Source: Vulcanimicrobiota bacterium (lineage in GTDB: Bacteria; Vulcanimicrobiota; Vulcanimicrobiia; Vulcanimicrobiales; Vulcanimicrobiaceae). From it: a DNA stretch of 5,210 bases. A model generated the notes under the pieces. It searched no databases. It was not told the origin of the DNA and saw only the letters and a program-made list of their open reading frames with translations. The number at the start of each line of letters is the position of its first letter. Within the stretch, counting starts at the first letter, position 1. Positions 1-5,210 of this stretch are shown here, in pieces. The position numbers and the translations under genes were made by a program. Location of the stretch: NCBI GenBank assembly GCA_013043945.1, contig JABEUW010000269.1, forward strand, positions 1 to 5,210, given 5' to 3'.

Positions 1-1769
1 AACGGCAACCGCAAGTCTACGATCAGTTCGTGGAGATCGCTCGTCGGCTCGAACGGCACTACAAAGATGTGCAGGATCTCGAGTTTACCGTCGAGCGCGG
101 CAAACTCTATATGCTGCAAACGCGCAACGCGAAACGGAGCGCTGAGGCGGCGGTGAAAATCGCGCTCGCATTAGTCGAAGAGGGCCTCATCGACGAGCGC
201 ACGGCGGTCGGCCGCGTCGATGCGCGTTCGCTCGACGCGCTCTTCCACGCGCGCATCGATCCCGGCGCAGAGATCGCGCCGACCGCGCACGGGCTCAATG
301 CCTCCCCCGGTGCGGCGAGCGGACAGGTCGTCTTCGATGCCGACGAAGCGGTGGCGTGGCGGGAAAAAGGGAAGCGCACGATTCTCGTGCGCGTCGAGAC
401 AACACCCGACGACATGCACGGCATTATCGCCGCCGAAGGCATTCTCACGGCGAAGGGCGGTGCGACCTCGCATGCCGCGGTCGTCGCGCGCGGCATGGGA
501 AAACCGTGCGTTGCGGGCTGCGAGGCGTTACAGATCGATCGTCGTGCGGGGAGCGCCCTCCTTGCCGGAATCGCGATTCATCAGGGCGACTGGTTGACGA
601 TCGACGGCAGCACCGGCGCGGTGATTCTCGGAGAAGCGCCGCTGCTCGCTCCGCCGAGTACCTTGCCGGAGTGGCTAGCAACCTTTCTTTCGTGGGCCGA
701 CCGCTCGCGCACGATGCAGGTGTGGGCGAACGCCGATACGCCGGAGGACGCGCGGAAAGCCCGCGAACTCGGCGCGCAAGGGATCGGGCTCTGCCGTACG
801 GAGCATATGTTTATGGCGCGCGAACGCTTGCCCGTCGTGCAGGAGATGATTCTCGCCGCCGATACGAAGGCGCGCGCGAGCGCACTCGAACGCCTCTTGC
901 CATTTCAGCGCGAGGATTTTGTCGGCATTCTCGAGGCGATGGCCGGTCTGCCGGTCACGATTCGCTTGCTCGACCCTCCGCTCCACGAATTTCTCCCGTC
1001 GCTCGAATCGTTGCTCGTCGAAACGACGGAACTACGCGTGCGCGAGGGCACCGAAACGCCGCGCTACAAAGAGCGCGAGGCGCTTTTGCGGCGCGTCGAA
1101 CAATTGCACGAACAGAACCCGATGCTCGGTTTGCGCGTCTGCCGGCTCGGTATTCTCTATCCCGAGATCTACGCGATGCAGTTGCGCGCGATCTTCGAAG
1201 CGGCCTGCACGCTCGTGGCGCGTGGCGTCGATGCGCGCCCCGAGGTGATGATCCCCGGTGTCGGAACGCCCGAAGAGATGCGCTTTACCTACGATGCCGC
1301 CAAAGCCGTCGCTGACGCGGTACTCGCCGAGAACGGTATCGCTCTCGAGTACCACATCGGGACGATGATCGAACTGCCGCGGGCCTGTGTCGTTGCCGAC
1401 GAGATCGCACAACGAGCGGAGTTCTTTTCCTTCGGAACCAACGATCTCACGCAGACGACCTATGGGTATAGCCGTGACGATGCAGAGGCATCGTTCATCC
1501 CGCATTACCTCGAAAAGCGCATCCTCAAAGACGATCCGTTCCAGGTGCTCGACCAGCGTGGCGTCGGCTCGCTCATGCGCCAGGCGGTCGAACTCGGTCG
1601 TGCCGCCCGACCGGGGCTGAAAATCGGTATCTGCGGCGAGCATGGCGGCGAGCCAAGCAGCGTGGCGTTCTGCCATACACTTGGCCTCGATTACGTCTCG
1701 TGCTCGCCGTATCGCGTACCGATCGCCCGCCTCGCGGCGGCCCAGGCGGCGTTAGCTGCTCGGTCGTAG
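1..1769 (+). CDS. ppdK: Pyruvate, phosphate dikinase, C-terminal part (5' end outside window)
   Basis: This gene encodes the cytoplasmic enzyme that interconverts pyruvate + ATP + Pi and PEP + AMP + PPi. The reading frame is open from the left edge (first full codon at 3), leaving 588 residues of a family usually about 870-900 long, so most of the N-terminal ATP-grasp domain lies upstream. The GTG at 30 is internal, because family-like sequence (HYKDVQDLEF, LYMLQTRN) runs across that region. The phosphohistidine domain carries GGATSHAAVVARGMG, with the catalytic His codon at 471-473 and the Thr that PPDK regulatory kinases target two residues before it. The C-terminal PEP/pyruvate barrel shows GLCRTEHMF (Arg codon 795-797), TIRLLDPPLHEF (Arg 963-965), FGTNDLTQ and GICGEHGG with the catalytic Cys at 1632-1634, then YVSCSPYRVPIARLAAAQA. 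All expected active-site residues are present, so it should be functional. One oddity is LRVCRLG where the family normally has an RG pair. No regulatory-protein gene is adjacent within the window. Confidence 0.97.
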   Translation, partial: RQPQVYDQFVEIARRLERHYKDVQDLEFTVERGKLYMLQTRNAKRSAEAAVKIALALVEEGLIDERTAVGRVDARSLDALFHARIDPGAEIAPTAHGLNASPGAASGQVVFDADEAVAWREKGKRTILVRVETTPDDMHGIIAAEGILTAKGGATSHAAVVARGMGKPCVAGCEALQIDRRAGSALLAGIAIHQGDWLTIDGSTGAVILGEAPLLAPPSTLPEWLATFLSWADRSRTMQVWANADTPEDARKARELGAQGIGLCRTEHMFMARERLPVVQEMILAADTKARASALERLLPFQREDFVGILEAMAGLPVTIRLLDPPLHEFLPSLESLLVETTELRVREGTETPRYKEREALLRRVEQLHEQNPMLGLRVCRLGILYPEIYAMQLRAIFEAACTLVARGVDARPEVMIPGVGTPEEMRFTYDAAKAVADAVLAENGIALEYHIGTMIELPRACVVADEIAQRAEFFSFGTNDLTQTTYGYSRDDAEASFIPHYLEKRILKDDPFQVLDQRGVGSLMRQAVELGRAARPGLKIGICGEHGGEPSSVAFCHTLGLDYVSCSPYRVPIARLAAAQAALAARS

Positions 1770-1776
1770 ATCGGCA

Positions 1777-1798
1777 AGACTCGCGCAATCCCGAGTCT
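1777..1798 (+). terminator. Inverted repeat after ppdK, possible weak terminator or 3'-end hairpin
   Basis: AGACTCG (1777-1783) and CGAGTCT (1792-1798) form a perfect 7-bp stem with an 8-nt loop, beginning 8 nt after the ppdK stop. What follows (CTAATCTGCC) is not a proper T tract, so this is not a textbook intrinsic terminator. It may instead protect the mRNA 3' end or reduce read-through into the next gene, 72 nt after the ppdK stop. The rest of the 1770-1841 gap holds only the ribosome-binding site of the next gene; no convincing promoter was seen. Confidence 0.35.
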
Positions 1799-1825
1799 CT
1801 AATCTGCCCCTCTGAAGCATATTCC

Positions 1826-1829
1826 GGAG
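1826..1829 (+). promoter_or_regulatory. Shine-Dalgarno-like GGAG for the small coiled-coil gene
   Basis: GGAG lies 12 nt before the ATG at 1842, a slightly long but usable spacing. It favours that ATG over the in-frame ATG at 1851, which would leave a 21-nt spacer. Confidence 0.45.
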
Positions 1830-1841
1830 TGGGCCGATACT

Positions 1842-2201
1842 ATGAGTAGCATGATCGATACGCTCGCGATCGCGAAGCGACTCCAAAAGGCCGGCGATAC
1901 CGCCGAGCATGCCGAAGCCGTCGCCGAGGTTTTCGGCATGGTGTTGCAAGAGAACGTCGTAACGAAAACCGACCTTCGAGACGCCTGCGAAAAGCTCGAT
2001 AAGCAAATCGATACGGTCGCCGCGCGGCTCGACGGAAAGATCGTCGGGCTCGACGGTAGAATCCTCGGCCTCGAGCAGCGGGGGGAAGCGCTTGCAGCGA
2101 GGTACGAAAGCCGGCTCTCTCGGGCGGTGCTAACACTCTTCGTCGGGCTTACCGGTGTTATTTCGCTCGCTACCTCGCTGCTGATGACTCACGTAAAATA
2201 G
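1842..2201 (+). CDS. Small membrane-anchored coiled-coil protein, DUF1640/CCDC90-like
   Basis: This encodes a 119-residue protein with no assignable biochemical function. Residues 1-43 (IDTLAIAKRLQKAG, then AEHAEAVAEVFG) resemble the start of bacterial DUF1640 proteins, relatives of the mitochondrial CCDC90/MCUR1 group, in which an amphipathic helix precedes a long coiled coil. Residues about 44-92 are charged with hydrophobic positions 3-4 apart (L52, I56, V59, L63, I67, L70, I74, L77, L84), and contain a 7-residue repeat, LDGKIVG then LDGRILG. Residues about 95-115 form one uncharged hydrophobic segment, a likely tail anchor, followed by a short THVK end. There is no signal peptide, so the coiled coil is probably cytoplasmic. 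It follows ppdK by 72 nt on the same strand and could be co-transcribed or independent. Its 3' end meets the convergent HD gene. The family call rests on pattern and layout from memory; the coiled-coil plus membrane-segment description is more secure than the name. Confidence 0.8.
   Translation: MSSMIDTLAIAKRLQKAGDTAEHAEAVAEVFGMVLQENVVTKTDLRDACEKLDKQIDTVAARLDGKIVGLDGRILGLEQRGEALAARYESRLSRAVLTLFVGLTGVISLATSLLMTHVK
2028..2069 (+). repeat. Two tandem 21-nt coding repeats in the coiled coil
   Basis: Units 2028-2048 and 2049-2069 match at 16 of 21 bases and encode LDGKIVG and LDGRILG. A degenerate third unit (LEQRGEA) follows at 2070-2090. The period equals one heptad, so the coiled coil may have grown by duplication of a 21-nt unit. 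Confidence 0.7.
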
Positions 2202-2203
2202 GG

Positions 2204-3415
2204 CTAGAGCGTGGCGAGTCTCTCGATGCAGATCGCTCGCGCTTCGGCGACGCTCCCGGCCGAACGCGCGACGAAAAGCTTGCGCCAATAAACGCGGCCG
2301 GAGAGCTTCGCAATTAAATCGGAGGCCTCACGCGCATCGACGATGCCGGCGGGGCCGGTCACCCAGACCGTTCGCGAACCCGGCGCATCGATCCCCAGCG
2401 GAAGCCGGTGAAGGAGCTGCGATTGCGAATCTGCCCAGATGCCCGCATCGCCGAACCGTTCGCGTAGCGCCGCCTCGCAGGCCTCGAAGGCGCGCAGATC
2501 GTGCTCGGCATTGAATTCAGCGGCGAGGCCATAGAGCCGCGTGCGTTCGCGCAACGCCGTGGCCGCAACGCTCTGCCGCTCGTTGAGTTCGTTGAGAACG
2601 CGAAAGTCATCCCAACGCAGGAACTCTTCAATCGGGTCGAGCGCGTGCGGGTCGGGCCAGAGTTCGTGCAGCACGTCTTGGAGTATACGTTCGAAGAGTC
2701 GCGTCGTGTGGTGAAAATAGACCGACGCGAACATCATGTAGCGCGCGAGCACGAAGGACTCTAACGCGACCACGCCGCGGCCGTCGATACCGAGAACGAG
2801 TTCGCCGTTGCGGTCGATCAATCGCAGCGATGCGAGGAGTTGCTCGGCGTCGTAGCGCCCATTCACCACGCCGGTAAAATAGGAGTCGCGCTGCAGATAA
2901 TCCATGCGGTCGGCATCGAGGTTCGGACCGCTGACGAGCTCGCGCAGCGCCGGGTAGCGAGCATCGGGTGAGCCGACGATGAGCGCGAGGACCTCGTCGG
3001 GTTCTACCTCGAGCCCTTCGACTCGCGAGCGCATCGAAGGCTCTGAGAGCAGTGCCTCGGTGCGCTCCTCGTGTCGTTTCCCGAGGACCGATTCGCAGGC
3101 GTGGCTGAACGGGCCGTGCCCGATATCGTGGAGCAGCAGCGCGACGCGCAGAAGGCGCCGCTGTGCGACGATCTCTCGTTCGTTCGAGAAGAGTGCGCGG
3201 TCGTGCTCGACGATCGCATCGAACGCACGCGTCCCAATCGCCATCGCGCCCAGGGCATGGGTGAATCGCGAATGCTCGGCGGAGGGGAACGCGAGGTAGG
3301 CGAGCCCGAGTTGGCGCAGCCGGCGCATGCGTTGCACGACCGGAAGATCGAGCAATGCCGCCTCGCCGGGGGAAAGCTCGATGAAGCGGTGGATCGGATC
3401 GAAAATGCGCTTCAC
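2204..3415 (-). CDS. HD-domain phosphohydrolase, probable dNTP triphosphohydrolase (YwfO/SAMHD1-like)
   Basis: This encodes a 403-residue protein of the HD superfamily, most like the COG1078 group that includes B. subtilis YwfO and resembles SAMHD1. Characterised relatives cleave dNTPs to nucleoside plus triphosphate in the cytoplasm; activity here is inferred. The metal-binding set is complete: H53 (RFTHALG), H96-D97 (LLHDIGHGPFSH) and D169 (DADRMDYLQRD). H100, H105 and H115 match the further active-site histidines of SAMHD1. The N-terminus (KRIFDPIHRF, then VVQRMRRLRQLG) is typical. The second half is mainly helical and less conserved. I chose the GTG at 3415 because homology starts there. 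The frame stays open upstream to 3613, but that stretch lacks family motifs and would overlap dnaG by 153 bp. A GAGGGAG motif at 3437-3431 lies 15 nt before the GTG, rather far for a ribosome-binding site. The gene is divergent from dnaG and convergent with the small coiled-coil gene. Substrate and any allosteric dNTP control cannot be read from sequence. Confidence 0.92.
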   Translation of the reverse strand: MKRIFDPIHRFIELSPGEAALLDLPVVQRMRRLRQLGLAYLAFPSAEHSRFTHALGAMAIGTRAFDAIVEHDRALFSNEREIVAQRRLLRVALLLHDIGHGPFSHACESVLGKRHEERTEALLSEPSMRSRVEGLEVEPDEVLALIVGSPDARYPALRELVSGPNLDADRMDYLQRDSYFTGVVNGRYDAEQLLASLRLIDRNGELVLGIDGRGVVALESFVLARYMMFASVYFHHTTRLFERILQDVLHELWPDPHALDPIEEFLRWDDFRVLNELNERQSVAATALRERTRLYGLAAEFNAEHDLRAFEACEAALRERFGDAGIWADSQSQLLHRLPLGIDAPGSRTVWVTGPAGIVDAREASDLIAKLSGRVYWRKLFVARSAGSVAEARAICIERLATL

Positions 3416-3460
3416 TCCGCGTAGGCTTCGCTCCCTCGCGAACGGAAACCCCGCAGAGCA
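3416..3460. promoter_or_regulatory. 45-bp divergent start region between the HD gene and dnaG
   Basis: The two GTG start codons are only 45 bp apart, so at least part of each promoter must lie in the other gene's coding sequence or in a shared overlapping site. No convincing -10/-35 pair was found. An imperfect inverted repeat is centred here: CGCG-T-AGG (3418-3425) pairs with CCTCGCG (3434-3440), with one bulged T and an 8-nt loop. It could be an operator or an RNA hairpin. On the HD-gene strand it would include part of the GAGGGAG motif. This is inference from layout. Confidence 0.4.
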
Positions 3461-5210
3461 GTGGCTTTCGACCGTTCCTCGTTGCGCGAAGTGCTCGCGC
3501 GTACCGATCTCGTCGCCTTTATCGGCCAGTACGTACCGCTGAAAAAGCGCGGGAACGACTTCGTTGGGCTCTGCCCTTTTCACGGTGAGAAGACACCGTC
3601 GTTTCACGTCCACCCCGACCGCGGCTTCTACAAGTGCTTTGGCTGCGGCAAAGGCGGCGATGCGATCTCGTTCCTCATGGAGCGCGAAAACCTCCCGTTT
3701 CCCGAAGCAGCGCGCATGCTCGCCGTTCGCGCCGGTGTGGAACTCGAGCCGGAGCGCCCCGAGCAGGCTCGCGCGCGTAGTGAAAAAGAGCGAATCTACG
3801 AAATCAATAGCGTTGCCGCGGCGTATTTCGCGCGGATGCTCAAGGCGCCCGAGGGCAAGCGCGGGAGCGAGTACGCTCGCGGCCGTGGGCTCGACGATGC
3901 AACGATCGAGCGCTTCGCTATCGGCTACGCCCCGGATCGCTGGGATGGGCTTGTCGAAGAGCTGACCTCACGCGGGCTCGACCTTCCGCTCGCCGAACGT
4001 GCCGGGCTCGTGCGGCCGGGGCAACGAGGCTATTACGATTTTTATCGCGATCGGCTCATGGTCCCGACCCGCAATACCACCGGCGAAATCGTCGCGTTCG
4101 GTGGGCGCAGTATCGGCGATGGCGAACCGAAGTACCTCAATACGAGCACGACCCCGGTCTACACCAAAGGGCAGGTGCTCTTCGCGCTGGAGATCGCGCG
4201 TCGTGCGGCAAAGGAGAGCGGAACGCTCGTCGTCGTCGAGGGTTACCTCGACTGCATCGCACTGCACCAAGCCGGGATAGCGAATGCCGTTGCGTCGTTA
4301 GGCACGGCCTTTACCGCCGAACAGGCCGACGAACTCCGTAAGTACGCCGATCGTATCATTCTTTGCTACGACGGCGATGCCGCCGGAAATGCCGCCGCGC
4401 TGCGTGCGATCGATATCGCGGCGACGAAGATCGAGCGTGCGGGTGCGAGCTTGCGCATCTGCGTTTTGCCGCCCGGCGAAGATCCCGATAGTTTCGTGCG
4501 GGCGCACGGTCGCGCGGCCTTCGAAGGGCTGTTGGCCGAGGCCGTTCCCGCGGTGCAATTCAAGCTCGATCCGCGTATCGCGCGGCTCGCAACGGGCTTT
4601 GAAAACCCTGCGGCGATTGCACGTGAGGCCGAAGAGATCGTGCGTCGGCTCGTACCGCGTGAAGAATGGGATCGCTGGCGCACCTACGTGGCGATGCGCC
4701 TTGGGCTGGCAGTCGACGATCTTCGGGCGGCAGCGCGCGTCGATGCAATCGCGGGTTTTGCGCGCCCGGTGGAGGCCGGGCTCGGCGGAACTCGGCGTGC
4801 CGGCGCGAGGATCGGCGCCCCGTCGAGCGAACGCGAGCTCTTGGCGATCTTCATCGAACGCCCCGAACTCATCGCGCTCTTCGCCGATGCCATCGCACCC
4901 AACGAGTTTCGCGACGAGCGGTATCGGCGTATTCTCCTCACGCTCTTCGAACGCGGGCGCGATGCCGAGAGCTCCGGAGAGCTTTTCTCGCTCTTCATCG
5001 AGGATGCCGAGCTTTTGGAGATCGTCGCGGCATTAGGGCAGGCCGATCGCAGTCCGACACCGCGTTATCCCGGCATCGAGGACGCCAAGGCGCACGTACG
5101 GCGGATTCTCACGCATTTCGAACGCGAACGAGAACGAAGGCGGCTCGACGAGCTCAATCGGGAGGTGGATAGCCTCTTGGAGGCGGGGGATCCGATTCCC
5201 GATCTGCTCC
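3461..5210 (+). CDS. dnaG: DNA primase DnaG (3' end outside window)
   Basis: This encodes the replicative primase, which makes RNA primers for DNA polymerase at the fork and is recruited by the DnaB helicase. There are 583 codons with no stop before the right edge; E. coli DnaG has 581 residues and B. subtilis about 600, so little should be missing. The GTG at 3461 is the only sensible start: the protein then opens as the family does (LREVLARTDLV, YVPLKKRG), and an in-frame TAG sits at 3422-3424. The upstream Shine-Dalgarno match is poor. The CHC2 zinc finger is intact: C38, H41, C59, C62 (CPFH and CFGC). The RNA-polymerase core has RDRLMVP (from R196), AFGGRS and PKYLN (223-227). The Toprim metal site is complete, with E260 in VVVEGYLD and D304/D306 in YDGDAAG. 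A low-conservation linker precedes a helical C-terminal region from about residue 455 (SERELLAIFIERPEL), the expected helicase-binding domain, ending in a charged helix. It is divergent from the HD phosphohydrolase gene. In many bacteria rpoD follows dnaG, which cannot be seen here. Confidence 0.97.
   Translation, partial: MAFDRSSLREVLARTDLVAFIGQYVPLKKRGNDFVGLCPFHGEKTPSFHVHPDRGFYKCFGCGKGGDAISFLMERENLPFPEAARMLAVRAGVELEPERPEQARARSEKERIYEINSVAAAYFARMLKAPEGKRGSEYARGRGLDDATIERFAIGYAPDRWDGLVEELTSRGLDLPLAERAGLVRPGQRGYYDFYRDRLMVPTRNTTGEIVAFGGRSIGDGEPKYLNTSTTPVYTKGQVLFALEIARRAAKESGTLVVVEGYLDCIALHQAGIANAVASLGTAFTAEQADELRKYADRIILCYDGDAAGNAAALRAIDIAATKIERAGASLRICVLPPGEDPDSFVRAHGRAAFEGLLAEAVPAVQFKLDPRIARLATGFENPAAIAREAEEIVRRLVPREEWDRWRTYVAMRLGLAVDDLRAAARVDAIAGFARPVEAGLGGTRRAGARIGAPSSERELLAIFIERPELIALFADAIAPNEFRDERYRRILLTLFERGRDAESSGELFSLFIEDAELLEIVAALGQADRSPTPRYPGIEDAKAHVRRILTHFERERERRRLDELNREVDSLLEAGDPIPDLL

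Noticed and set aside
30..32. GTG at 30 as the true start of the PPDK-like gene
   Set aside because: The frame is open to the left edge with family-like sequence, and a start here would remove the whole ATP-grasp domain needed for dikinase activity.
356..1315. 319-codon open frame on the + strand inside ppdK
   Set aside because: It is very rich in Arg and Ala with no recognisable motif, as expected for an out-of-frame shadow in GC-rich DNA; the ppdK frame is conserved throughout.
1032..1676. 214-codon open frame on the - strand opposite ppdK
   Set aside because: It mirrors the strongly conserved ppdK barrel, has no motif of its own, and is explained by the lack of stop codons in GC-rich antisense frames.
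2131..2160. Inverted repeat TAACAC/GTGTTA followed by TTTCGC as a + strand terminator
   Set aside because: It lies inside the membrane-segment codons of the small gene, has an 18-nt loop, and would cut the transcript before the stop codon.
1792..2223. 9-bp repeat CGAGTCTCT at 1792-1800 and 2215-2223
   Set aside because: It is short enough to occur by chance in 5 kb, one copy lies in the HD coding region, and no other shared sequence surrounds them.
3416..3613. 66-codon upstream extension of the HD phosphohydrolase (ATG at 3613)
   Set aside because: It would overlap the dnaG zinc-finger coding region, has no family motif, and HD homology starts right at the GTG at 3415.
4377..5036. 219-codon open frame on the + strand inside dnaG
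   Set aside because: It is Arg/Ser-rich low-complexity translation in the wrong frame; the dnaG frame carries the Toprim motifs across the same stretch.

Overview
The window is GC-rich and almost fully coding, with strong G/C third-position bias (CTC, GTC, TCG, CGC favoured). It looks like chromosomal housekeeping DNA from a high-GC free-living bacterium. No rRNA, tRNA, CRISPR array, insertion sequence or phage gene was seen. The lineage cannot be fixed from the sequence. A deep-branching, little-cultured high-GC phylum would fit (Eremiobacterota-like codon use came to mind), but that is a weak impression.

Layout. (1) Positions 1-1769, + strand: the C-terminal two thirds of pyruvate, phosphate dikinase (ppdK), cut by the left edge. 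(2) Positions 1770-1841: a short gap with a 7-bp inverted repeat. (3) Positions 1842-2201, + strand: a small coiled-coil protein with one C-terminal membrane segment, resembling the DUF1640/CCDC90 group. (4) Positions 2204-3415, - strand: an HD-domain phosphohydrolase of the YwfO/SAMHD1-like type (probable dNTP triphosphohydrolase), convergent with the previous gene, with 2 nt between the stop codons. (5) Positions 3416-3460: a 45-bp divergent start region with an imperfect inverted repeat. (6) Positions 3461-5210, + strand: DNA primase dnaG, nearly complete but running off the right edge.

How the genes relate. PPDK interconverts pyruvate and PEP. The HD protein probably hydrolyses dNTPs, and DnaG makes replication primers, so the divergent pair plausibly joins nucleotide-pool control to replication. 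This recalls the dgt-dnaG-sigA neighbourhood of Firmicutes, but with a different HD family and opposite orientation. The small membrane protein has no known role here. No clearly new system is visible. The least explained items are the DUF1640-like protein, the tightly packed divergent and convergent junctions, and one unusual substitution in PPDK.
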